Origin: Spirochaetaceae bacterium
GTDB lineage: Bacteria; Spirochaetota; Spirochaetia; Treponematales; Treponemataceae
Length of the DNA stretch: 64,000 nt
NCBI GenBank assembly: GCA_017614995.1
Contig: JAGAAX010000045.1
Location: forward strand, 1 to 64,000
Direction: 5' to 3'
This document shows, in pieces, positions 8,135 through 15,747 of the stretch. The position numbers and the translations under genes were made by a program. Each line of letters starts with the position of its first letter. Positions within the stretch are counted from its first letter, which is position 1. Below the pieces are notes generated by a model. The model ran no database searches and was not told the DNA's origin. It saw only the letters and a program-made list of their open reading frames with translations.

Positions 8135-8887
8135 CTACTGAATGTTTAAAGCTGCTTTTTCGGCTGGGGTGAGTTCGCGCGCTTCGCCGGGCTGCAAATT
8201 TGGGTCAAGCTCAATTGTGCCTTCTTTTACGCGCTTAAGATATACTACCTCGTTGCCAAGCACTTTGAACATGCGTTTAACCTGGTGGTATTTTCCCTCA
8301 TAAATTGTAAGAAGGCACTCATTTGGGCTGCTCTGCCAGACAAGCTCAGCGCTTTTTGCGGTAAAAGCTTCTTCGTTGTGCTCGCGCGGCACTTCAAGGC
8401 TGTTCTTGAATTTTTCAGTATATTCTGCTTTTTCTTCGTCAGAGAGAGAATCTCTTAGACGCACAAAATAAGTCTTTGCAATATTGTGCTTGGGCGAAGT
8501 CAGCCGGTGCGTCAAGTTCCCGTCGGTTGTAAGCAGAAGAAGTCCCTCTGTGTCAATGTCGAGCCTGCCAATTAGGTGAAGGTCGCCGCCGAGGGTGCGG
8601 TGCGCAAATTCAGTTTCAAGCAGGTCAAAAACGGTTTTATGCACGCCGTCTTTGGTTGAACTTACAACACCTGCCGGCTTATTCATCATAAGATAGACGT
8701 GCTTTTGGAAGGCAAGCTCTTCGCCGTCAACAATAACTTGAGATTTTTCGGTGTTGACATGAAAATCGGCGGCTGTTACCACTGCGCCGTCAACTGTAAC
8801 GGTGCCGGTGTGCAGCAGTTTCCGCACGTCTTTTCTTGAGCCAAAACCAGAAAGGGCTAAAAGCTTGTCGATTCTTTCTATAGACAT
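8135..8887 (-). CDS. Pseudouridine synthase of the RsuA/RluB family
   Basis: Converts a specific uridine in rRNA to pseudouridine. The 250-residue protein has an N-terminal S4 RNA-binding domain (ERIDKLLALSGFGSRKDVRKLL) and the family catalytic motif GRLDIDTEGLLLLTTDG near residue 108, whose aspartate is the nucleophile. Length fits RsuA, RluB or RluE, and motifs alone do not tell which rRNA site is modified. The start overlaps the citrate synthase stop (TAATG) with no ribosome-binding site of its own, so it is probably translated by coupling. Confidence 0.88.
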   Translation of the reverse strand: MSIERIDKLLALSGFGSRKDVRKLLHTGTVTVDGAVVTAADFHVNTEKSQVIVDGEELAFQKHVYLMMNKPAGVVSSTKDGVHKTVFDLLETEFAHRTLGGDLHLIGRLDIDTEGLLLLTTDGNLTHRLTSPKHNIAKTYFVRLRDSLSDEEKAEYTEKFKNSLEVPREHNEEAFTAKSAELVWQSSPNECLLTIYEGKYHQVKRMFKVLGNEVVYLKRVKEGTIELDPNLQPGEARELTPAEKAALNIQ

Positions 8888-10245
8888 TAGATGCGGTCGT
8901 CCATCGGAATGTATTCGCGAGGCTGAAGAATGTTCTTATAAGCAGGGCGGTAAATGCGGTTGCCTGCTACAACTTCCTCAATGCGGTGTGCCGACCAGCC
9001 TGCAATACGCGAAATTGCAAAAAGCGGCGTGAACAGCGAGCGCGGAATATTGAGCATTGAATAGACAAAGCCTGAGAACAGGTCAACGTTTGCGCAGATG
9101 CGCTTGTCGCTTTTTTTCTCCTCGTGGAAAATATCCGGTGTAAGTTTTTCAATAAGGCAGTAAAGATTGAATTCTTCAAGACAGCCTTTTTTTCTTGCGA
9201 GCTGTTCAGCCTTTCGTTTAAGCTGGCACGCGCGCGGGTCGCTTATTGTGTAGATTGCGTGACCCATGCCGTAAACCAAGCCTGTGCCGTTGCCGGCTTC
9301 TTTGCGCAAAATCTTTCTAATATAATCTGAAACTTCTTTTTCGCTTGACCAGTCTTTTACGTTTTTCTTGATTTCGTCCATCATGCTCATAACCTGAAGG
9401 TTAGCGCCACCGTGGCGGCGTCCTTTAAGAGAGCCTACACCTGCCGCAATAGCAGAGTATGTGTCTGTGTCGGCAGATGAAACTACATGAACCGTAAAAC
9501 TTGAGTTGTTACCGCCGCCATGCTCGGCATGAAGAATGAGCGCAAGGTCAAGCAGTTCTGCCTCAAGGCGGTCGTATTGGGCGTCAAAACGGATAAGCCG
9601 CAAAAAGTTTTCGGCTGTTGAAATAGAAGGGTCAGAAAAGTGAATGTACATACTCTGACCGTCGTAATAGCGGCGCTTTGCCTGATATGCGTTTGAAACT
9701 AGGGCAGGGAATCTTGCGATTAATTCGATGCACTGGCGGATAACGTTTGCGATGCTCACGTCTTCTGGTGAAGCGTCATAAGAGTAGCTTGCAAGAACGC
9801 CGCGCGCAAGTTTATTCATAATGTCCGGCGACGGTGCTTTTAGAATCATGTCCTCTGTAAAAAAAGACGGAAGTTCGCGGCGGCTGCCAAGAAACTGGCA
9901 GAATTCCTCAAGCTGGTCTTTTGTCGGCAGCTCGCCAAAAATAAGAAGATAAGCTGTCTGTTCAAAGCCAAACTGATTGTGTGCTTCTGCATCTTTAATA
10001 AGCTGCTCTACATCGTAACCGCGGTAGTAGAGCTTGCCGGGTACTGCCACTTTCTGTCCGTTCTGCATCTCATAGCCGACAACGTCACCAATCTGGGTCA
10101 GACCGACAAGAACACCGCGCCCGTCGCTGTAACGCAAGCCGCGCTTTACGTCGTAAGTCTGATAAAGAGCCTGGTCAATCGGGTCGTTATGACAGGCAAT
10201 ATCTGACAATTTATTAATAAATGCTTTTTCACTGTAATCAGCCAT
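8887..10245 (-). CDS. gltA: Citrate synthase
   Basis: Condenses acetyl-CoA and oxaloacetate to citrate; a 2-methylcitrate activity cannot be excluded. The 452-residue protein has the expected catalytic residues: His in HAEHGGGNNS, His in GMGHAIYTISDPR and Asp in NVDLFSGF. The SLKGRRHGGAN segment that contacts CoA is also present. A treponeme with citrate synthase but no visible TCA neighbours probably uses it for glutamate synthesis, which is inference. It has its own promoter upstream (10307-10335) and an AAGGTGG ribosome-binding site. Confidence 0.93.
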   Translation of the reverse strand: MADYSEKAFINKLSDIACHNDPIDQALYQTYDVKRGLRYSDGRGVLVGLTQIGDVVGYEMQNGQKVAVPGKLYYRGYDVEQLIKDAEAHNQFGFEQTAYLLIFGELPTKDQLEEFCQFLGSRRELPSFFTEDMILKAPSPDIMNKLARGVLASYSYDASPEDVSIANVIRQCIELIARFPALVSNAYQAKRRYYDGQSMYIHFSDPSISTAENFLRLIRFDAQYDRLEAELLDLALILHAEHGGGNNSSFTVHVVSSADTDTYSAIAAGVGSLKGRRHGGANLQVMSMMDEIKKNVKDWSSEKEVSDYIRKILRKEAGNGTGLVYGMGHAIYTISDPRACQLKRKAEQLARKKGCLEEFNLYCLIEKLTPDIFHEEKKSDKRICANVDLFSGFVYSMLNIPRSLFTPLFAISRIAGWSAHRIEEVVAGNRIYRPAYKNILQPREYIPMDDRI

Positions 10246-10306
10246 CTCGCCACCTTATTTGCATTATTTTGTATTTTTATGCGTATTTTTCTTAATTTCA
10301 AGCATA

Positions 10307-10335
10307 ATTATACAAATTATCGGAACTGTACGCAA
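10307..10335 (-). promoter_or_regulatory. Predicted promoter of citrate synthase
   Basis: Minus-strand TTGCGT (10330-10335), a 17-nt spacer and TATAAT (10307-10312). The leader would be about 55 nt and ends in a good ribosome-binding site. Confidence 0.55.
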
Positions 10336-10402
10336 TAGTCTGAAATGCGTTTTATTAAAGCTTTTCTTTAAAAACTGAATTAATATACAGTTTAGGGGAA
10401 AG

Positions 10403-10590
10403 CGTTTCGCCTTTGGCTTTATCTATTGACTGGCTTAATCTGGCGAAACGGCCAAGTTTTGCTTCGCAAAACTTGTAAATGGTGTACATGAGGAGAATCT
10501 GTGTACCAACCTTTACTAGTTTTTGCAGAGCAAAAACTAGCAGGGTTTGCCGATAAAGCTAATTTGTAGATTTATCCCAAATGCAAACCC
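10403..10590. repeat. Full composite hairpin element B-A-A-B (about 188 bp)
   Basis: Stem B pairs CGTTTCGCC (10403-10411) with GGCGAAACG (10442-10450). Stem A pairs AAGTTTTGC with GCAAAACTT (10454-10474). A second A pairs CTAGTTTTTGC with GCAAAAACTAG (10516-10540), and a second B pairs GGGTTTGC (10543-10550) with GCAAACCC (10583-10590). It has the same layout and nearly the same length as the copy at 4228. The rest of 10246-10700 holds the citrate synthase promoter and the yhbY promoter. Confidence 0.75.
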
Positions 10591-10665
10591 GGGTAACGGA
10601 TTTCCGCCAAGCAAAATCACATTCTACTGCCTTCATGCTGAATCAGTGGGGCTCGGTGCGTTGGC

Positions 10666-10700
10666 TTGTTTTGTGGCTTGGTTTATGCTAATATGCTTGC
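10666..10700 (+). promoter_or_regulatory. Promoter giving a probably leaderless yhbY mRNA
   Basis: TTGTTT (10666-10671), 17 nt, TAATAT (10689-10694), then six bases before the ATG. No ribosome-binding site is present. The -35 is weak. Confidence 0.5.
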
Positions 10701-10997
10701 ATGATTGAATTGACAAGCAAACAGCGCAGAAATCTTGAGAAGATTGCGCATGACATTGAGCCTGTGGTAATTGTCGGTGCTGCAGGTGTTACAGACGGTG
10801 TCATCAAGATGGTGCAGGCATCGCTTGATGCACACGAGCTTATAAAGATAAAGTTCAACGAATATAAAGACGAAAAAACCGAACTTACGCAGAAAATCTG
10901 CACCGCTACAGACGCAACATTGGTGCGCATTATCGGCAACAGGGCAATTCTCTACAAACAGGCAGAAAAACCCGAAGACAGAAAAATCACTATATAG
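10701..10997 (+). CDS. yhbY: YhbY-family (CRM domain) ribosome-assembly RNA-binding protein
   Basis: A 98-residue single CRM domain that binds pre-50S ribosomal RNA in studied homologues. It begins LTSKQRRNLEK as in YhbY, and the GxxG-type loop is present as GAAGVTDG. The HELIKIKF strand and the VRIIGNRAILYK segment complete the fold. The start codon sits six bases after a -10 hexamer and lacks a ribosome-binding site, suggesting a leaderless transcript. The next gene begins three bases after the stop, so the two form an operon. Confidence 0.9.
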   Translation: MIELTSKQRRNLEKIAHDIEPVVIVGAAGVTDGVIKMVQASLDAHELIKIKFNEYKDEKTELTQKICTATDATLVRIIGNRAILYKQAEKPEDRKITI

Positions 10998-11000
10998 TCT

Positions 11001-12263
11001 ATGAAAAGACGTCCGCGATTTGCAAAAAGAGCAGCGCAGTTTTTAACGCTCGTAAGTACGCTGTTCTTTAAAAATGATTTGCTGACCTATGCCGCAGCCG
11101 GTTCTTACGGCTTTTTGTGTTCTCTTGTGCCGGTTATAATGCTCATTGCCGGTATCCTTATCCGTTTTTTTAAAACTACGCCTGACTCTCTTATTAATGT
11201 GCTTAATCAGACTTCGATAATGCAGGCTTTTGATTTGCAGAATGTTCTGCGCTCAATTTTATCGGTTAAAAAAGCCGGTATTTTCGAGATTATCATTACA
11301 GTTTTTATTCTGCTTATGGCAAGGCGCTTTTTCAATTATTTGACGCGCGGTTTCAGACAGATTTTCCGCGACGCTGTACCGCAGCGCCCCTTGCTTGCCG
11401 GAATCATCACATTTTCTTCTGAAGTGCTGCTTGTTCTCGGCGTGGCGCTTTTAGTGTTTGTGCTCAATGTTTTTCAGACTTTCATCAATGTTACTGGGCT
11501 TGTCACTTACGCGCCATGGTTCTTAAAAAAGTCGGGCGAGCTTTTTTTGAATGTAATTCCTGTGGCGTCAATGTTTCTTATAATCACGATGTTCTATCAT
11601 TTTGTGCCCGGAAGCAAGCCCAAATTCAGTTATTGTGCATTTTTTTCAGCCTTATGTACGTTTTCGTTCTGGATTTTTGACATATTTTTCCATGTATTTT
11701 TGAACATGGGACGTTACAACGTAGTTTACGGCGTTTTAAGCAATCTTATTGTTTTGCTGCTCGAAGTCTATGTGTTTTTTATTCTGCTTCTGTTCTTTGC
11801 TGAATGTATTTTTGTAAGGCAGTTTTACGAAATTTTAAGCTTTGAGCAGCTTTATCTGCTTCCGCCGGAAAATTCGAGAACGCCGCTTGACGCATTTACA
11901 AGAGTGCTTTTTAAAGAGCCCGAATCTGTGCTGGACGCTGTTGAGATTAACTTGCAGAAAGGGCAGAATGTCTATGAGAGCGACACAAAAAGCGGATGCA
12001 TCTATTACGTTGCTTCGGGGCAGATTTCTTATTTTGAGAACAACCACATCGAATATTATTCAGCCGGAACTTTTTTTGGCGAAATTGACTGCTTGACTAA
12101 AAGAAAGCGTAAAAGCGCGGCTGTCGCAGAAACCGATGCCAAGCTTTTCAGCATTTCTTACGAGACGTTTAGAGAGCTTTTGGATTTCAGCTCCGACTCA
12201 AACAAAAAGATGGTTGAAACCATGAACGCCTTCTACAACCGCACAAACACAAGCGCCGAATAA
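11001..12263 (+). CDS. YihY/BrkB-family membrane protein fused to a cyclic-nucleotide-binding-like domain
   Basis: A 420-residue protein in two parts. Residues 1-280 are a polytopic YihY/BrkB (RBN) family membrane domain with about six hydrophobic segments; the typical DLLTYAAAGSYGFLCSLVPVI start and an FNYLTRGFRQIF loop are visible. The family was once called ribonuclease BN, but a transport or envelope role is more likely. Residues 300-415 look like a cNMP-binding fold: short beta strands, GCIYYVASGQISYF, then AGTFFGEIDCLTKRKRKSAAVAET. That last segment matches the GExFGExxLL...RxATVxA phosphate cassette only loosely. It could therefore be a sensor without cNMP binding. It sits 3 nt after yhbY with no ribosome-binding site. 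Confidence 0.8.
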   Translation: MKRRPRFAKRAAQFLTLVSTLFFKNDLLTYAAAGSYGFLCSLVPVIMLIAGILIRFFKTTPDSLINVLNQTSIMQAFDLQNVLRSILSVKKAGIFEIIITVFILLMARRFFNYLTRGFRQIFRDAVPQRPLLAGIITFSSEVLLVLGVALLVFVLNVFQTFINVTGLVTYAPWFLKKSGELFLNVIPVASMFLIITMFYHFVPGSKPKFSYCAFFSALCTFSFWIFDIFFHVFLNMGRYNVVYGVLSNLIVLLLEVYVFFILLLFFAECIFVRQFYEILSFEQLYLLPPENSRTPLDAFTRVLFKEPESVLDAVEINLQKGQNVYESDTKSGCIYYVASGQISYFENNHIEYYSAGTFFGEIDCLTKRKRKSAAVAETDAKLFSISYETFRELLDFSSDSNKKMVETMNAFYNRTNTSAE

Positions 12264-12269
12264 CCAAGT

Positions 12270-13151
12270 TTACTGCGATAATTTCTGTGCATTGTGCCAG
12301 AATGTTTCAAGCTCTTCTTTTGTGCAGTTGGCTAAGTCTTTGTGGTTTTCTTTTGCCTGTGCCTCTACAGAACTGAAACGGCTGTAAAATCTGGTGTTGG
12401 CGCTCTCCAAAGCGGCGTTCGGGTCTACTTTCAAGAGCCGCGCAAGATTTACGGCACAGGCAAGCAGTTCACCGGCTTCTGCTTCTACAGTCTGTGCATT
12501 TTCATTTTGGGCGGCATTCTTTAGTTCAGCCAGCTTGTTTTCAAGCTTTTTGAATGCGCTTTCTTTGTCGTCAATCTCAAAGCCTGCTTTTGCCGCTTTT
12601 TTGCGCATTTTGTAAGCTTTTAAAAGCGGCGGAAAGCCCTTCGGAATTTCGTCCAATATGCTTTTTTCGCCGCCTCTGTTTTCTATGCCGCGCTTAATTG
12701 CGTCCCATTGGGTTAAAACCTGCTCGGCTGTTTTTGCGCCGCCTTCAAGTGCATTCTGCTGTCCTTCAGAATTCGGAAAAACATGCGGATGCCGCCGTAT
12801 AATTTTGTCGGAAACTTCGTTGAGCACGTCTGCCGCAGTAAAATTGCCGAGCTGCTCGTTCATGTAGGTAATCATTGCGGTGTTCAAAAACACGTCGCCG
12901 AGCTCTTCTTTTATATGCGGCGTGTCGTTCTGTGTAATTGCGTCAACCGCTTCAAAAGTTTCTTCTATTAAGTCGCTCCGCATTGTAAGCGGCGTCTGTT
13001 CTCTGTCCCAGGGACAGCCGTCCGGGGCGCGTAATTTCTGTATAATTGAATAAAGTCTGCCGAAAGCCTCTTTTGTGTCTTGTCCGTTCATGTCTTGAAG
13101 TGTACACACCTGCCCGTTTTTATACAAGCCCGGTGTTGTCCGGACGTACAT
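12270..13151 (-). CDS. mazG: MazG nucleoside triphosphate pyrophosphohydrolase
   Basis: Hydrolyses NTPs or dNTPs to monophosphates and pyrophosphate. The motifs LRAPDGCPWDREQT, EETFEAVDAI and ELGDVFLNTAM supply the EExxE...ExxD metal-binding set of the MazG fold, followed by the KIIRRHPHVF segment that is specific to MazG proper. A second, weaker MazG-like half near residue 190 (GFEIDDKESAFKKLENKLAEL) matches the two-domain architecture. The start is uncertain: neither the ATG at 13151 nor the one at 13091, which begins nearer the domain, has a convincing ribosome-binding site. It converges on the BrkB gene with 6 bp between. Confidence 0.9.
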   Translation of the reverse strand: MYVRTTPGLYKNGQVCTLQDMNGQDTKEAFGRLYSIIQKLRAPDGCPWDREQTPLTMRSDLIEETFEAVDAITQNDTPHIKEELGDVFLNTAMITYMNEQLGNFTAADVLNEVSDKIIRRHPHVFPNSEGQQNALEGGAKTAEQVLTQWDAIKRGIENRGGEKSILDEIPKGFPPLLKAYKMRKKAAKAGFEIDDKESAFKKLENKLAELKNAAQNENAQTVEAEAGELLACAVNLARLLKVDPNAALESANTRFYSRFSSVEAQAKENHKDLANCTKEELETFWHNAQKLSQ

Positions 13152-13251
13152 GGCTCAGTTAAGGTAATTTCTTGCAGATTTTGTTTTGTGGGCTGGTTTG
13201 CGGCTGCCGGAAAGTTTCCGGCAGTCAGCGTTTTGATTAGAATGAAACCGT

Positions 13252-13800
13252 TTATTGGAACGATTTCATGATGCTTTTAATTGCGGCTTCACCGTCTAAA
13301 GTTGTAACAATAATTGACAGAAAATATTTGTCCTGTTCGCGGGAAAAATACTTTTGGGTCAGAGTCATTCCGTTTACAGTTGATGTCGCAACAAATGTGG
13401 TGTATTCCTTGCCTGCAACTTTTTCTTTTGAAAGATCACTGATTCCATATTTAATGTTTTTGAGCGCAAGCAGTTTGTTTTTCATGTTGGTCATGTACTG
13501 CTCTGTAGACATGTCTGCAACAGCTTCTTTGCAAATTACCATTATGTTTTCGTTTGTCTCAATATTATTTGCAATTACAAGTGTTGTTGTGTCGTTAGCC
13601 TGGTTTGCCGGAATTTTATCAGTGTCAAACTTAGTCCAGCCGTTCTGCAATTTGAATTTCAAGTTAAAAAAGCGGTTGGTGTATACATTGTTATTCCATG
13701 AACCAGTTAAATCTGAGTTATCAGATGCTTTGTTTTCCTGTGCAGCAGCAATTACTGATACACACAAAAGAATCATAAAAACAACTAAAAATTTTTTCAT
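13252..13800 (-). CDS. Exported protein of unknown function
   Basis: A 182-residue protein with a clean signal peptide (MKKFLVVFMILLCVSVIAAAQE, cleavage near AAA-Q). The mature part has alternating beta-type sequence, with NRFFNLKFKLQNGW and KEYTTFVATSTVNGMTLTQKYF. This pattern is seen in small periplasmic proteins of the PsbP/DUF1795 kind, but I cannot assign it. A strong AAGGAAGG ribosome-binding site precedes the ATG. It stands alone between mazG and a hairpin-rich gap. Confidence 0.65.
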   Translation of the reverse strand: MKKFLVVFMILLCVSVIAAAQENKASDNSDLTGSWNNNVYTNRFFNLKFKLQNGWTKFDTDKIPANQANDTTTLVIANNIETNENIMVICKEAVADMSTEQYMTNMKNKLLALKNIKYGISDLSKEKVAGKEYTTFVATSTVNGMTLTQKYFSREQDKYFLSIIVTTLDGEAAIKSIMKSFQ

Positions 13801-13982
13801 ATTCCTTCCTTTTGCACTACGTCGGCTTGTCTAAAGACATTCTGTTTTAGTGCTTATACTACTTTTGCATATTTATCTCTAAATTTCAAGAATTTTTTTC
13901 ATGCAGAGAGAAAAAATGAAACCAGCAAAATAATTTCTTGCGGTTTCAATTTTGTGGGGCTATAATACATGAAATACATGGA

Positions 13983-14104
13983 ACCTCTAAAAACTTCAGT
14001 TTTTAGAGGTAACTATGAAAATGCGATGTTGTAAATCGCGCCATCTTAGCGATTTACAACTCGGCGGCAATTTCTAAAAAGTCACGATAGTGAGTTTTTA
14101 GAAA
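13983..14104. repeat. Cluster of three perfect or near-perfect hairpins
   Basis: Hairpin 1 is 13983-13995 / 13998-14010 (ACCTCTAAAAACT with its complement). Hairpin 2 is GTTGTAAATCGC (14028-14039) with GCGATTTACAAC (14049-14060). Hairpin 3 is 14071-14104, TTTCTAAAAA and TCAC paired with GTGA and TTTTTAGAAA around GATA. They lie in front of the gene at 14140. Between 13801 and 13982 I see nothing further. Confidence 0.65.
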
Positions 14105-14139
14105 TGCCCATATTTTATGCATACACTACGGAGGAAAGT

Positions 14140-14595
14140 ATGGCATCAAAGAACAAATCATCTTTAGGAATGTTGATTTTGCAGATTGCTTTAGGCTGCT
14201 TTTTGCTGGCTTTTGGTATTCTGACACTTCAGCTCGACAAAGGCATTTTGGGCAAGCTTCAGGCTGGCGTTACAGGAAACGAAGTTGCAATTGCTGTTAA
14301 TCAGATATTGAAAGGTGATGCTGCAAATATCGTAATCATTCTCTTGGGCGTTTGTGAAATAGTTTCAGGCGCATTCCTTTTGCTTTCGCTTTTCACTTCT
14401 TTGGGCAAAATCGCTTCTTTGTTCAATCTTATTGTATTGATTGCATGGATTGTTGTAATCGTTGTAATTGATTTTATGGGACCATGTGGTCTTTTGAACG
14501 GTGCATTCAAAAACATGTGGACATTCCTGTTCTTCTTAAAGACACTTGCTATGCACATGCTTGTTTTGGGCGCAATTCTTACAGTAAGATCTTGA
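14140..14595 (+). CDS. Small integral membrane protein of unknown function
   Basis: A 151-residue protein with four hydrophobic segments (roughly residues 9-30, 55-85, 87-110 and 122-148) and a conserved-looking DFMGPCGL loop. The arrangement is reminiscent of DoxX-like membrane proteins, but I see no diagnostic residue. The start at 14140 is set by a GGAGG ribosome-binding site; twelve upstream in-frame codons have none. A cluster of hairpins lies immediately upstream and may influence expression. Confidence 0.65.
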   Translation: MASKNKSSLGMLILQIALGCFLLAFGILTLQLDKGILGKLQAGVTGNEVAIAVNQILKGDAANIVIILLGVCEIVSGAFLLLSLFTSLGKIASLFNLIVLIAWIVVIVVIDFMGPCGLLNGAFKNMWTFLFFLKTLAMHMLVLGAILTVRS

Positions 14596-14675
14596 ATTTG
14601 AAATACGGGCTGCATGGAGTTGCTCCGGCAGCCTGTGTCTTGGGGTGTAATCTATAAGTTGAGGGAGTTTTCTTT

Positions 14676-15527
14676 ATGAGAAGATTATCAGCAGTTTTGA
14701 TTTTAGTAAGCATACTGTGCCTGCTTTCAAGCTGTGCGACAATAAATTCTTCTAAAACTGTTTCAGGCGTACACCCTGCCAACGTTGACCTAAATGGTGC
14801 AAAGACAATAACGGTAATGCCTTTTACCGTTGATTCAAAGGCACAGCTTTCCGGACAGACCGGTGCAGCCGAGGCGCAGACCGCTGCCGACTATATCCGC
14901 GAGTGCCTTATTGCAGAACTTGAAAAATCAAAAAATCTGAAATACAAAACCAGCGGCGCAGATGTCGCTATAAGCGGCAGAATAACAAAATACATTGTCG
15001 AGACTGAAAAGACCGGCACAGGTTCGGGCTTTATACGTTCTGTTGTTGCCGCCGTCGAATACGATATTCAGAACACCAAAAGCAGCACAATTCTTGCAAA
15101 GAACAATACTTCTATAAGTGCAGAATCAAAAGCTTACGCGGCGGCAAAACGGCTTCCGGCTGCTTATACATTGATAGAACCAAAATTACCGCGCATTTCG
15201 ACAGTAATTTTGCAGGACGTCCAGCCGTACACAATCGTCAACCGCATTTCGCTTATTAAGGTGAAAAGAAACCGCGCTATGCGCAGGGCATATAAGCTTT
15301 TTGCGGAAGGCAGATATTCTGATTCTATGCAGTCTTATCTTGAAATCTATAAGAATACAAATCTGTTTGAAGCAGGCTATAATGCAGCCCGCCTTATGCA
15401 GATAAAAGGCGACCTGGAATCAGCAAAAAGACTTTCAACAGAGTTGTTCACAAAATTTAAAGATACGCGCGCCGCAAATGTCCTTCATGAAATTGAAAAT
15501 CAGCAGAAATTCGTAAAGACCGAATAA
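14676..15527 (+). CDS. Lipoprotein with C-terminal TPR-like helices
   Basis: A 283-residue lipoprotein precursor (lipobox LSSC, Cys20). Residues 40-150 carry a GNA1162/CsgG-like pattern of an envelope lipoprotein: KTITVMPFTVDSKA, then AADYIRECLIAELEKSKNLKYK, then VAISGRITKYIVE. The C-terminal 90 residues form a TPR-like helical stretch (RRAYKLFAEGRYSDSMQSYLEIYKN split by turns), suggesting a protein-interaction module. The GAGGGAG ribosome-binding site is good. Function is unassigned; an outer-membrane assembly or secretion accessory role is only a guess. Confidence 0.65.
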   Translation: MRRLSAVLILVSILCLLSSCATINSSKTVSGVHPANVDLNGAKTITVMPFTVDSKAQLSGQTGAAEAQTAADYIRECLIAELEKSKNLKYKTSGADVAISGRITKYIVETEKTGTGSGFIRSVVAAVEYDIQNTKSSTILAKNNTSISAESKAYAAAKRLPAAYTLIEPKLPRISTVILQDVQPYTIVNRISLIKVKRNRAMRRAYKLFAEGRYSDSMQSYLEIYKNTNLFEAGYNAARLMQIKGDLESAKRLSTELFTKFKDTRAANVLHEIENQQKFVKTE

Positions 15528-15557
15528 GCCGTCATCGCCGGGGCTTGCGCTCTTGTC

Positions 15558-15580
15558 ATTGTCTGGCGTGACCCGACAAT
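15558..15580. repeat. Hairpin repeat around CTGGCGTGACCCGA
   Basis: ATTGTCTGG and CCCGACAAT arms with one mismatch. The same hairpin occurs as a perfect form at 25661-25683 and a variant at 2551-2573. Confidence 0.6.
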
Positions 15581-15602
15581 CTCTCCTAGTACCCTCAATT
15601 TC

Positions 15603-15737
15603 GAGTTTTTAAATTCATACTTTTTAACGAAAATCGGTTATTGAGCGGAGTCGAAATAACCGATTTTCAATTTTAGAAAAAAAATTCTGCTTATTATGGC
15701 TTCGACTACGCTCAGCCACCGCAATCTTAAAAAACTC
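15603..15737. repeat. Nested inverted repeat between convergent genes
   Basis: Outer arms GAGTTTTT (15603) and AAAAAACTC (to 15737) enclose a perfect 14-bp stem, GAAAATCGGTTATT (15629-15642) with AATAACCGATTTTC (15655-15668). Its loop contains GAGCGGAGTCGA, a motif repeated in complement near 15700. It could end transcription from both sides. Confidence 0.55.
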
Positions 15738-15747
15738 AAAGTTCGTG

